Assembly (NCBI GenBank): GCA_964477345.1
Contig: CAYZDL010000002.1
Span: 1 to 64,000, forward strand
Reading direction: 5' to 3'
DNA from: JAJZEO01 sp964477345
GTDB taxonomy: Bacteria > Chlamydiota > Chlamydiia > Chlamydiales > 2-12-FULL-49-11
DNA: 64,000 nucleotides
Below, piece after piece: positions 54,760 to 63,484 of the stretch; the first letter of the stretch is position 1, and each line of letters starts with the position of its first letter. The position numbers and the translations under genes are program-made. The notes under the pieces are model-generated. The model had not been told where the DNA came from. It made no database searches and worked only from the letters and a program-made list of their open reading frames with translations.

Positions 54760-55840
54760 AAAGCCCTATACAAAGCTTTTATTTACACTGATTAGCGTAT
54801 GGGGTGTGCTGCTTTCTTACCATATATGGAAGCTAAGCCAGCCTCCCTTTTGTTCATCCCTGTTTCTTCTCCACGCAACAGAAATAGGATCTGACCTCAA
54901 GTATGTGATCCTAAAGGCAATTTCAAAAGCCAAGACCTCTATCTCTCTCTCTTCTTATGGCTTTTCTGATCCCGAACTCGATCGCCTATTGCAGGCCAAA
55001 GCTCAAGAAAACCTCTCGATTACCCTCATCTACGATCACACTCTTCCTCCCCCCTCGATTTTAGGAGAGAATGTCTCTTTCATCGAAGACAAAAAAAGCG
55101 GACTGATGCACAGAAAAATCGTCGTGATTGATGGGAAAACCCTCTTTCTTGGTTCGACGAATGCTACCGAATCGTCTTATAAACTTCACTATAACCACAT
55201 GATTCAGATGGACGACGAGAACCTAGCTTTAGCTGTGATGGATCATAAACCTTACGAAACCTCAGACTACCGATTTTTCCCCCTTCCTGGGCAAAAGAAA
55301 GAGGCCCTCTTGATGTTGACGAACCTGATCGAAAAGGCTGAGAAGCGGATCTATTTGGCAATTTTCACCCTTACACACAAAAGTTTGATCGATAAAATTA
55401 TTGAAGCCCATCATCGAGGTGTCGAGGTACAAATTGTGATGGATCAGCAAATGGCTCGTGGAGTTTCCATAAAGGCAACTAATGAATTTACAAAACACGG
55501 TTTACCCATTAACCAACAAAGAGGCTCTAGCCTTTTACATCACAAATGCGCCTTGATAGATAATCACTTTGTTCTCGGCTCAGCCAATTGGTCAAAATCA
55601 GGATTTGAAAGGAATCGAGAATACCTAATCGTTTTTGAGAACTTGGGAAAAACCGATCTATCCCAGGTTGAACAGTTTTTTAACTCAGTTTTTCAAGGAT
55701 CAAAAAGATTGCAGTATTCAACAGTGAATGATACAATTAAATCATGGCGAATCTTTGGCTTTCCACGACGTTTTCTTTCTTCCTCCTCATGGACTCTGTG
55801 GGAAACGTCCCCATCTATGTTTCGGTACTTAAAAACATAG
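54719..55840 (+). CDS. Membrane-anchored phospholipase D-family protein
   Basis: A 373-aa protein with an N-terminal anchor (about residues 18-35, LLFTLISVWGVLLSYHIW) and two HKD motifs, MHRKIVVIDGKTLFLGSTNAT and LHHKCALIDNHFVLGSANWS. Chlamydia encodes a PLD-family protein close to its L28 gene, so the position fits. The only in-frame early start is TTG 54719 inside rpmB; a GTG further down would lose half of the anchor. The last 32 residues are read in overlap with the next gene and are probably a run-on extension. Confidence 0.75.
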   Translation: MILSSERWRNKKLKKPYTKLLFTLISVWGVLLSYHIWKLSQPPFCSSLFLLHATEIGSDLKYVILKAISKAKTSISLSSYGFSDPELDRLLQAKAQENLSITLIYDHTLPPPSILGENVSFIEDKKSGLMHRKIVVIDGKTLFLGSTNATESSYKLHYNHMIQMDDENLALAVMDHKPYETSDYRFFPLPGQKKEALLMLTNLIEKAEKRIYLAIFTLTHKSLIDKIIEAHHRGVEVQIVMDQQMARGVSIKATNEFTKHGLPINQQRGSSLLHHKCALIDNHFVLGSANWSKSGFERNREYLIVFENLGKTDLSQVEQFFNSVFQGSKRLQYSTVNDTIKSWRIFGFPRRFLSSSSWTLWETSPSMFRYLKT

Positions 55841-56340
55841 AGACCAAAAGGGCTCTCTGGATTATCTTTAGAGAGTTATGCATTGCCCTAATCATCATCT
55901 TGTTATTTTCTCTCTTTGGAACTCAATTTCTCTCCTACTTAAATATTTCTCACGAAACAGTCTACATTTCTGGTGGTATTGTCCTATTCATCATCTCTAT
56001 AAAAATGCTTTTTCCAGATAAGGGGGGCTTTGCTGACTCTCTTTGTCTAGATGGAGAACCTTTTATTTTCCCTTTGGCCCTCCCCCTAGTTTCCGGTCCT
56101 TCCCTTTTAGCCGCTACCATGATATACTCCAAAGAGCTCGAGTCAAAGTGGATCCTCTTTTCTGCCATTTTCGTAGCCTGGATTGCGACTACGATTGTGC
56201 TTCTCTCCTCAGCCGTCCTCAAAAAATGGCTTGGACAAAAAGGGATCTTTGCTCTTGAGCGCCTGATGGGATTCATATTGATTCTAATTGCTGTCAATAT
56301 GTTCCTTAACGGCTTAGAGATCTATAACCAACGAGCTTAA
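55744..56340 (+). CDS. MarC family membrane protein (YhgN-like)
   Basis: A 198-aa protein with six helices, the MarC/UPF0056 family. It has FFLLMDSVGNVPIYVSVLKNI, ISGGIVLFIISIKMLFP and FPLALPLVSGPSLLAATMIYSKE. Function in bacteria is not settled. It overlaps the PLD-family gene by 97 bases and truA by one base (TAATG). In Chlamydia the yhgN gene also lies next to map, as it nearly does here. Confidence 0.85.
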   Translation: MANLWLSTTFSFFLLMDSVGNVPIYVSVLKNIETKRALWIIFRELCIALIIILLFSLFGTQFLSYLNISHETVYISGGIVLFIISIKMLFPDKGGFADSLCLDGEPFIFPLALPLVSGPSLLAATMIYSKELESKWILFSAIFVAWIATTIVLLSSAVLKKWLGQKGIFALERLMGFILILIAVNMFLNGLEIYNQRA

Positions 56341-57074
56341 TGCACGGTAATATCAAATTAGTAATTAGTTACGACGGAACAAACCTTTACGGATTTCAAG
56401 AGGCAGAGGCGGGCCCCACCGTTGAAATGCACCTAGGCACTGCCCTGGAGAAGATTTTCCAAACCCCGGTAAAGTTCAATGCCTGCTCAAGGACCGACCG
56501 AGGCGTTCATGCTCATGGGCAAGTGATCAACTTTTTTCTTCCCAGACCTTTCCCGATCGATCCACTCATGAAAGCCATTAACTCTCACCTACCCAAAGAA
56601 ATCCGGATCAGAAACATAGAGCCTGTCGAAGAAGCGTTTCATGCCACCTTAAGTGCAAAATCAAAAACTTACCGATACACTATTGATAACGGAATCTTCC
56701 CCTCCCCATTCAATAGAAAAACCGCATGGCATCTCCATCTTCCCCTTGACCTCTCCAAAATGGAAGAAGCAATTCCATACCTCATTGGACATCAAGACTA
56801 TGCTGCCTTTGCTGCCGACGGTCACCACGAAGAGACCCTACGCAATGTCCACTCGATTACCCTTGAGAAAAAAGACCACCTAGTCATCGTAACAATTAAG
56901 GGAGAATCTTTTCTCTACCGGATGGCCAGGGCCCTTGTCGGCACCCTTGTCTACGTTGGACTCGGAAAATTCACCCCAGAGGATTGTAAAAGAATTGTAG
57001 GAAGTAGAGATAGAACGCAAGGCGGCCCCTCAGCACCCGCACACGGTTTGACCCTCTACCACATTGACTATTAA
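56340..57074 (+). CDS. truA: tRNA pseudouridine(38-40) synthase TruA
   Basis: A 244-aa enzyme for positions 38-40 of the tRNA anticodon arm. It has VISYDGTNLYGFQ at the start, the catalytic Asp in SRTDRGVHAHGQVINF, FHATLSAKSKTYRYTI and FLYRMARALVGTLVYVG. Standard length. Starts within the marC stop codon and is followed by map after 24 bases. Confidence 0.95.
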   Translation: MHGNIKLVISYDGTNLYGFQEAEAGPTVEMHLGTALEKIFQTPVKFNACSRTDRGVHAHGQVINFFLPRPFPIDPLMKAINSHLPKEIRIRNIEPVEEAFHATLSAKSKTYRYTIDNGIFPSPFNRKTAWHLHLPLDLSKMEEAIPYLIGHQDYAAFAADGHHEETLRNVHSITLEKKDHLVIVTIKGESFLYRMARALVGTLVYVGLGKFTPEDCKRIVGSRDRTQGGPSAPAHGLTLYHIDY

Positions 57075-57098
57075 CATAAGCAAATATATTATATCTGA

Positions 57099-57974
57099 AT
57101 GATTACAAGAAACGATCCCTGCTGGTGCGGCAGTAAGCAAAAATGGAAAAAGTGTCATTGGCCTCAAAAAGGACTCGACGACTCATTTGAAGCCCAGAAA
57201 GAGAAATACAAAAAGCAATACGGGATCATCCTCAAATCGGATGAAGAGATCACGAAAATCAGAAGAGCCTGCCATGAAACAGCAACTCTCCTCAAACTTT
57301 GCCTAGAAGCGTGCAAAGTGGGTGTAACAACTAATGAACTTGATCAAATAGTTGTCGACTATTGCAAAAAACACCACTTTATATCAGCCACCCTCAACTA
57401 TGGAAACCCGCCCTATCCCAAATCGATATGCACATCACTTAACGACGTCATCTGTCACGGAATACCAGACAACAAGCCCCTTCTCAAGGGCGACATTCTC
57501 AATATTGACGTCTCCCTGATCGTAGATCACTTTTATGGAGATTGTTCAGCCATGGCCTCTATAGGGCCCATTTCGGAAGAGAAGCAACGAGTCATCGACA
57601 CCTCTTACGAGTGCCTGATGCGATCGATTGAAATTCTTAAACCGGGTCTTATGCTTTCAGAGATTGGACAAGTCATTGAAGATCATGCCCGTTCGAAAGG
57701 TTGCTCAGTCGTCAACCAATTTGTCGGTCACGGGGTTGGCATCCGATTCCACGAACCTCCCCAGGTGCCCCACCATTATAACGACGTCGAAATTCCTCTA
57801 GCTGCAGGGATGACATTTACTATTGAGCCGATGATCAATGCTGGAGTCCGATCGGGAGAAATTGACCACGAGGACGGATGGACATGCCGTACTCTAGACG
57901 GAAGAGCTAGCGCCCAATGGGAACACACCATATTGATTACCGCCACCGGCTACGAAATCCTCACTAAGCTTTAA
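57099..57974 (+). CDS. map: Methionine aminopeptidase with N-terminal SEC-C motif
   Basis: A 291-aa type I enzyme removing the initiator Met. The N-terminal SEC-C motif uses C8, C10, C19 and H20 (DPCWCGSKQKWKKCH). The catalytic domain starts near residue 45 and shows LNIDVSLIVDHFYGDCSAM (metal Asp pair), GHGVGIRFHEPPQVPH (metal His), TIEPMIN and QWEHTILIT (metal Glu residues). Chlamydia Map has the same extension. Its end overlaps the decayed minus-strand gene by 11 bases. Confidence 0.95.
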   Translation: MITRNDPCWCGSKQKWKKCHWPQKGLDDSFEAQKEKYKKQYGIILKSDEEITKIRRACHETATLLKLCLEACKVGVTTNELDQIVVDYCKKHHFISATLNYGNPPYPKSICTSLNDVICHGIPDNKPLLKGDILNIDVSLIVDHFYGDCSAMASIGPISEEKQRVIDTSYECLMRSIEILKPGLMLSEIGQVIEDHARSKGCSVVNQFVGHGVGIRFHEPPQVPHHYNDVEIPLAAGMTFTIEPMINAGVRSGEIDHEDGWTCRTLDGRASAQWEHTILITATGYEILTKL

Positions 57975-58264
57975 GAGCAAACGTAGCGGCCTCCGAACTC
58001 TTCGATTTCGGCTCGTCCTTGAATGAGACCACAACTCTTGCCTCTTTCTTTCCATCAATTTCCACATTCGATCTCCTCACACTTACAGATGATCGCTTTA
58101 ACCACTGCATTGAAAAGCCAGCTTGCCCATGTTTTAATGAATGCACAAAAAACGACACCTCTTGATTGTAAACTCACCTTTCGGGTAATGCCATAAATAA
58201 CATTCCCCTCAGGTATGAAATCCGATTCTCTTTTTACTTCAAGAATCTGGAAACCATCAGCCAT
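57964..58264 (-). pseudogene. Decayed paralog of the gene at 58345 (internal deletion and frameshift)
   Basis: The first frame (58264 to 58055) reads RKVSLQS, VVFCAFIKTWASWLFNAVVKAIICKCEEIE, matching residues about 22-86 of the neighbour (SFCAFVKAWANWLFNVVIKAITCKWREIE). It then stops. In another frame (to 57964) VEIDGKKEARVVVSFKDEPK and TFALKA match the neighbour's C-terminus (QVDGKKKATITLTM, QFVLKG). About 94 central codons are missing between the two. It keeps both ends, like the remnant at 8997. Confidence 0.8.
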
Positions 58265-58344
58265 CTGGCATCGTTATGTTCTTTTTTCAACATTAATTAG
58301 AATAAAATAAAAATTTTACTTCATTTTTCTTGCATCACCTCGAC

Positions 58345-58986
58345 TTACCCTTTTAGGACAAATTGAACATCTACTTTCTTTTTGGGATTTTCGTACGTAT
58401 CTCCCATTGTGAGAGTTATTGTTGCCTTTTTCTTACCATCAACCTGTTCAAAAAAACATTTTGCAAATTCACAATTGTAACCCCTAGCGATTCGGTTAGT
58501 ATCCGCGTAAACCCCTTTTGCGGTCATAGTTTCATGAAATTCCGTAGAGAAGTCTTTCATTTTTTTTTCTTTATTTTCCCAGCCGATAGATTTGAAAATA
58601 GTCGAGAAGAAAGCCTCCAGATCAAGTTTACCTCTTGTCACGGGATAACTACTAATAGGACAATATGGTTTCATCACATTAAACTCGATTTTTTTCACAT
58701 TTTGCTTTGCCCCGAAACATGCAGGACGAGCTTCTATCTCTCTCCACTTGCAAGTAATCGCTTTAATCACAACATTGAAAAGCCAATTTGCCCATGCTTT
58801 AACGAAGGCACAAAAACTATCATGCACTACTTGTGCTGTCACATCACGAGTAATTCCAAAAATATAGGTGTCCTTATCACCATATCTGAAATCCGATTCT
58901 TTTCTGTCCGTAATGATGAACTCTTTTTTTGTCCAAGGATCAAAAAATTCGCGCTCTTTATTTAAAATATCACTTACATTCTGCAT
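58345..58986 (-). CDS. Hypothetical protein (intact copy)
   Basis: A 213-aa protein with no signal peptide. A hydrophobic helix lies around residues 56-80 (SFCAFVKAWANWLFNVVIKAIT), with scattered Cys residues and a Lys-rich C-terminal half. Paralog of the decayed gene downstream. No known family. An AGG seven bases before the ATG may be its ribosome binding site. The region upstream is AT-rich. Confidence 0.62.
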   Translation of the reverse strand: MQNVSDILNKEREFFDPWTKKEFIITDRKESDFRYGDKDTYIFGITRDVTAQVVHDSFCAFVKAWANWLFNVVIKAITCKWREIEARPACFGAKQNVKKIEFNVMKPYCPISSYPVTRGKLDLEAFFSTIFKSIGWENKEKKMKDFSTEFHETMTAKGVYADTNRIARGYNCEFAKCFFEQVDGKKKATITLTMGDTYENPKKKVDVQFVLKG

Positions 58987-59002
58987 AGTTAACCTAATTG
59001 TT

Positions 59003-59030
59003 TAAAAATTACTCCCCTTTCAGGCGGGAG
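59003..59030 (-). terminator. Candidate terminator upstream of the 58986 gene
   Basis: On the minus strand CTCCC and GGGAG pair around a loop of nine to ten bases, followed by TAATTTTTA. It could end the transcript of the gene at 59214-60065, though it lies about 180 bases after its stop. The rest of 58987-59213 is AT-rich with nothing recognisable. Confidence 0.35.
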
Positions 59031-59213
59031 AAATTCCCCATTTTTCCTAGTTGATTTAACGATTATAACTTAATGATAGCTTTAAGATCGATCCCAATTA
59101 GAGTAAATAAATTATTTGTTCTTTGCCCACGGGATGTTAGGATCAGTGCACAAACAAATCATCCAATTTTAATTGAAAAAATTTACACTTTATTGATAAA
59201 TTAAATAAAAAAT

Positions 59214-60065
59214 TTACTTTCTTTTTCTTGCTAGAGACTGCAAGGTGATAGGCTTATTACGACTGGTTGTAAGAAGCTCTTGATTGCGGCTATGACGCGA
59301 TTCGTAGACATTTTGAAATTCATTAAGCTTGAGCCTTGCTTCAGAGAGAAGGGCCTCAAGTTGTTCAATCATTTCATCTTTTTCTTTCAAAAGCATCATT
59401 GCATCGATCGTTTGGACAAGATTTTGTCTCACTTCTGCGATAAGAGGCGTTTGATCAAATTCTTGTATTTTCGGCTCTTGATCCTCGAGCATTCTGATCT
59501 GAGAATGGGCCGTTTGAACAAGATTTCTGAGTGACTGTGCATAGGCGATTTTCTCTTCAACTTCACTTTTAGCAAGCTCGATTTCCGACTCCCATACTTG
59601 TCGATCATTTGTCATTTTCTCACGCAATGTATCAAAACGAGTCCGCCAAAGATCATTATCCTCCTCGAGCCCCTTTTTGAGTCGAGCGCTCGATAAAACA
59701 AATCCTTTAGTATGGAAGATCGACTGTTGAGCGACATAAAGGGCCAAAATAAATTGGAGGGTCCAGATTAACTCGGTGAGAGAAATCAAAGATGATTGAT
59801 TTTTTAAACTATAAAGGGAAAAAATGATGATCAATCCTAAATAAATCTGTGCGATTCTCTCGGGAGCAAAGTATGAAGTGATGAGCAGGACGACCCCTAA
59901 TGTGAGAATCAACGACTTCAAGGGGGCAAAGGAAGAAAGAAGTACGATTGAGGAAAATAATAGAAGAATTGGTCCAACTAGGACCCAGAAAACCGCTCTC
60001 TTCTCTTCAGGAAAGAAAAGTCTCACGCGCAACTTTTTCCAAATTTCGGTAAAATCTAATGCCAT
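59214..60065 (-). CDS. Membrane and coiled-coil hypothetical protein
   Basis: A 283-aa protein. Residues 20-120 contain four hydrophobic segments; residues 125-265 form a long charged coiled coil (LKKGLEEDNDLWRTRFDTLREK, EKDEMIEQLEALLSEARLKLNE), and the tail is basic (LARKRK). The layout suggests a membrane-anchored structural or division-related protein, but I recognise no family. 21 bases downstream of the M20 peptidase gene. Confidence 0.65.
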   Translation of the reverse strand: MALDFTEIWKKLRVRLFFPEEKRAVFWVLVGPILLLFSSIVLLSSFAPLKSLILTLGVVLLITSYFAPERIAQIYLGLIIIFSLYSLKNQSSLISLTELIWTLQFILALYVAQQSIFHTKGFVLSSARLKKGLEEDNDLWRTRFDTLREKMTNDRQVWESEIELAKSEVEEKIAYAQSLRNLVQTAHSQIRMLEDQEPKIQEFDQTPLIAEVRQNLVQTIDAMMLLKEKDEMIEQLEALLSEARLKLNEFQNVYESRHSRNQELLTTSRNKPITLQSLARKRK

Positions 60066-60086
60066 ACTTGAATCGTAACAATACGA

Positions 60087-61454
60087 CTACTTTTGTGCAA
60101 AGAGTTCTAAAGATTTTGTGATAATTAAAAAGCCCGACTCGAGTTGATTTAATCCAAAACTTTCATTCGGAGCATGAATCCTATCGCAGGCTAAACCTAC
60201 CCCAGGAAGTACAAACTCTGCTTTTGAGTGCTTTACAATCAAAGAGGCGATAGGAATCGATCCTCCACCATAAATGATCGAACATGAGCCAAAAACATCT
60301 CGATAAGCCTCTTTCATTACTTGCGAAGGCTTTGAAATCGGTGATCCCCATGCGGCAGGACCTCCTCCTAGATACTCAGTCGTTACTAAAATTCCTTTCG
60401 GAGCCTGCTTTTTAAAATAATCCGATACGAGTTTATAGATTTTTTCAGGATCTTGATCAGGCACTAATCGACAAGAGATCTTTGCATGGGCTTCTTTAGG
60501 AATGACTGTTTTAAAACCATCACCAGTATAGCCACCCCACATACCATTGATTTCAACTGTAGGTCGAAAATAGTTCGCCTCACGAATCGAATACCCCTTT
60601 TCTCTATGAAATGCGCATCCTCCGATCTCTCCAATACACTCATCTTCATCAAAATCGGTGTCAACTTTATCGATCTCTTCCCTTGTCAATGGGTGCACAT
60701 CATCATAGATTCCTGGAATCGTAATTTGTCCGTCTGCGTTGATAACTTTCGAAAGAAGCTCAGCAAGTGCCCTATTTGGATTGATGACAATCCCTCCATA
60801 ACTTCCTGAGTGAAGATCTGTATCGGTATTTTTGACATGCAAATCCATTGTCATAATTCCACGGCAACCAATCTCCAATCCTGGTTTTTCAGGGCTATTC
60901 ATACCACAATCAACTACCAATAGATAATCAGCCTTGACTTCTTTTTGCTTTGTGGGCAACACCTTCTCAAGAAGAGCACTACCCATCTCTTCTTCTCCTT
61001 CGATGATGTATTTAAGATTGAGTTTTGCATCACGGTTCTTCTCGAGGAAAGCTTTAATCGCAAGCATGGAATAAAAATTTTGGCCTTTATTATCTTCAGC
61101 ACCTCTTGCATAAACTCTGCCATTGCGAATCGTCGGTTCAAAGGGCTTTGATTCCCATAGCTCGTATGGCTCTGGCGGTTGAACATCGTAGTGACCATAA
61201 AGTAGCAGTGTTGGGGCTGAATCGTCGACAATTCTCGAAGCAAAGATCGTCGGATGCCCATTTCCTTCCCATCTCTGAGTTGAAAATCCTAGTTTTTGCA
61301 AATATCCCTCCACCCAAGAAGCGCACTCTAATAGGGACTCTCGAAAGGCTGGTTGGGCACTAATACTGGGAAACCTAAGGTAAGTAAAATAATCAGCTAA
61401 GCTCTTTTCTTGATGCTTCTCATACCACTTTTTGTACTCTTCTTTACTGACCAT
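60087..61454 (-). CDS. M20 family zinc peptidase (dipeptidase-like)
   Basis: A 455-aa di-zinc peptidase. Metal and catalytic sites are visible as LLYGHYDVQPPEP (His, Asp), RGAEDNKGQ (bridging Asp), EGEEEMGS (catalytic Glu and metal Glu) and the late IHAPNES (metal His). The dimerisation insert starts near residue 200 (DLHVKNTDTDLHSGSYGG). Such enzymes cleave dipeptides, here probably host-derived peptides. In a same-strand pair with the small gene upstream (8-base gap). Confidence 0.88.
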   Translation of the reverse strand: MVSKEEYKKWYEKHQEKSLADYFTYLRFPSISAQPAFRESLLECASWVEGYLQKLGFSTQRWEGNGHPTIFASRIVDDSAPTLLLYGHYDVQPPEPYELWESKPFEPTIRNGRVYARGAEDNKGQNFYSMLAIKAFLEKNRDAKLNLKYIIEGEEEMGSALLEKVLPTKQKEVKADYLLVVDCGMNSPEKPGLEIGCRGIMTMDLHVKNTDTDLHSGSYGGIVINPNRALAELLSKVINADGQITIPGIYDDVHPLTREEIDKVDTDFDEDECIGEIGGCAFHREKGYSIREANYFRPTVEINGMWGGYTGDGFKTVIPKEAHAKISCRLVPDQDPEKIYKLVSDYFKKQAPKGILVTTEYLGGGPAAWGSPISKPSQVMKEAYRDVFGSCSIIYGGGSIPIASLIVKHSKAEFVLPGVGLACDRIHAPNESFGLNQLESGFLIITKSLELFAQK

Positions 61455-61462
61455 TTTTAACC

Positions 61463-61699
61463 CTAAAATTCGTGTTCCTCATCTAAGACACCTTGAGCAC
61501 TTTTTATTAAATAGGCTGCAAGCCAGCGCTCACCCTCATAGTTCATTTCTACTTCCATCGTACCATCCTCATTAGGCTCACTACAAGTTAATAGAACATA
61601 GCAAATAGTCTTTCCTTCTTTCTTTCTTTTCAAGATGGTTCTGATGTCTCTCTTAGAGGGCCCCGATTTATCGAAAAGACCTTCCAGAATTTTGGCCAT
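61463..61699 (-). CDS. Small hypothetical protein
   Basis: A 78-aa soluble protein with a Lys/Arg-rich first half (KRDIRTILKRKKEG) and an acidic end (EEHEF). It starts the transcript that includes the M20 peptidase. No family recognised. 240 bases without a gene separate it from htpX on the other strand and hold promoters for both. Confidence 0.6.
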   Translation of the reverse strand: MAKILEGLFDKSGPSKRDIRTILKRKKEGKTICYVLLTCSEPNEDGTMEVEMNYEGERWLAAYLIKSAQGVLDEEHEF

Positions 61700-61939
61700 A
61701 TGTTTTTTGTCCTATATGCCGCTTGTGATTCAAAAATCGATTTTTTTTTCTTTTGGAGTTTTTCTCGGCGTCAATTGATCCACAATGCCTTCTTGACCAC
61801 TTTTTTGCACAATGATAGATCTCATAATTTGAATTTAAATGCAAGTGACTTTAAAGAAAATTCTCTAAAACACGGTTTTGACCCACTCTTTCTTTTAAAC
61901 CTTAACTTTGGTAGAATTGAAAGCTAGAGAGGAGGGATT

Positions 61940-62887
61940 ATGTTTAAAAGAATTTTTCTATTTTTCGCACTAAACATGGTGATCGTTTTAACCATTTCGG
62001 TGCTTTTATCTGTATTTCACGTGGGGCCCTACCTCACTGCCTATGGACTAGATGTTAAAACCTTGGCTGCTTTTTGCCTCATTTGGGGCATGGGCGGTGC
62101 TTTGATCTCGCTTCTTTTATCCAGAAAGATTGCGAAATGGGTTTTTTCTATTCAAATCATCGATGATCACGACTATGCAAATCCCCGCTTGAGCCACCTA
62201 TACCAAACCGTCGTCAGACTCTCTCAAAAGATCGGCCTTCCTGAAATACCAGAGGTTGGAGTTTTCCATTCAGATGAAGCTAACGCCTTCGCTACTGGTC
62301 CTTCAAAAAGATCCTCCCTTGTCGCTGTCTCAACAGGTCTACTACAACACCTCTCAGATGATGAAATTGAGGCCGTAATTGGTCATGAACTCTCTCATAT
62401 TTCTTCAGGTGACATGGTGACGATGACTCTTATTCAAGGAGTCGTGAACGCCTTTGTGATGTTTCTTGCACGCCTACTCGCTTATGTAGTTTCAGGATTA
62501 GGCAATCGTGACAAAAGTTCGCGAAATTCCTCTCCAGCCTCTTTTTATCTTTTGACGTTTCTATTTGAGATCGTATTTATGATTGGTGGTTCGCTTATTG
62601 TTGCCGCCTTTTCACGCAGAAGAGAATTTAGAGCTGACAAAGGCGCTGCCACGGTTGTGAGCGCTGAATCAATGATTAAAGCCCTAAGAAGGCTCGAATC
62701 ACTTCATACACATCAAAGTCGGGAGAAGGAAGACAGCAGAATGCGAAATGCTGAGGCTCTCATGATTGCAAGGCCAAGTAAACACCTTATGCTTTTCGCA
62801 ACTCATCCGCTCATAGAAAAGCGAATCGAACGGTTAATGACTGATTTTAAAGTTGGGAACGGATACGCTCAACATCCAAGTTTTTAA
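61940..62887 (+). CDS. htpX: Membrane protease HtpX
   Basis: A 315-aa M48 zinc metalloprotease of the inner membrane involved in membrane protein quality control. Two N-terminal helices (residues 4-24 and 37-60), the zinc motif IGHELSHISSGD (HExxH), two more helices, and EFRADKGAATV (third zinc ligand Glu). GGAGGGATT precedes the ATG. Its end overlaps the convergent phosphatase gene by 41 bases. Confidence 0.94.
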   Translation: MFKRIFLFFALNMVIVLTISVLLSVFHVGPYLTAYGLDVKTLAAFCLIWGMGGALISLLLSRKIAKWVFSIQIIDDHDYANPRLSHLYQTVVRLSQKIGLPEIPEVGVFHSDEANAFATGPSKRSSLVAVSTGLLQHLSDDEIEAVIGHELSHISSGDMVTMTLIQGVVNAFVMFLARLLAYVVSGLGNRDKSSRNSSPASFYLLTFLFEIVFMIGGSLIVAAFSRRREFRADKGAATVVSAESMIKALRRLESLHTHQSREKEDSRMRNAEALMIARPSKHLMLFATHPLIEKRIERLMTDFKVGNGYAQHPSF

Positions 62888-63479
62888 TGTACTCGATCAA
62901 GTTACGGTGCCACCAATGAAGTCCCTTGACCTTCATCTCTGCGATGGCGCTGTCCTTGTCCCAGTTCTGTAGAATAATCCTGTAAATGGCAATTACAGCC
63001 CCTGTCCTATCGGCACCATGAAAACAATGCACAAAGGCAGGCATATGATTACGATCTTTCATGACTCTCAAAAAATCGACCATAATCTGATCATCGGGAT
63101 TGTAGGGATAGAATGGAATATGCACGGTTCTCATTTGATCTGCATGGTATTCTGAAATTACCTTCCTATTAAAGTCAGAGGCCCTCAAATTGATGATCGT
63201 CTTAACTCCCTTTTGAGCTAGTTCACGAAGACCCGCTGTTGAAGGTTGCCCCCCGCGTAAGAGAAAATGACCATCAACTTCATGGTAGTTCGGGATATCG
63301 TTTCCAAAAAGTTTTTGTCTTATGTAGAAGATAATAACTTCTATGGATCCCCAACCAAGAGCAATAAAATAGCTTAGCCAATTGTGAGTAATCTTGAATA
63401 AACTTTTGACCACTTTGAAAGGAGAGAGTCTTCTTACATGCTCTTCCGTGTAAAGAGGTGTTGTTGGTTCGTGCGCCAT
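62847..63479 (-). CDS. Dual-specificity/tyrosine phosphatase-like protein
   Basis: A 210-aa protein with the phosphatase P-loop HCFHGADRTG (Cys and Arg present) and an upstream FLLRGGQPSTAGLRELAQKGVKTIINLR segment typical of the DSP/Siw14-like group; the general acid may be in YPYNPDD. A hydrophobic stretch around residues 40-56 may anchor it. ATG 63479 is used; an earlier TTG would overlap ispE. Expressed with ispE. Could act on phosphoproteins or inositol phosphates. Confidence 0.8.
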   Translation of the reverse strand: MAHEPTTPLYTEEHVRRLSPFKVVKSLFKITHNWLSYFIALGWGSIEVIIFYIRQKLFGNDIPNYHEVDGHFLLRGGQPSTAGLRELAQKGVKTIINLRASDFNRKVISEYHADQMRTVHIPFYPYNPDDQIMVDFLRVMKDRNHMPAFVHCFHGADRTGAVIAIYRIILQNWDKDSAIAEMKVKGLHWWHRNLIEYIKNLDVERIRSQL

Positions 63480-63484
63480 CTTCG

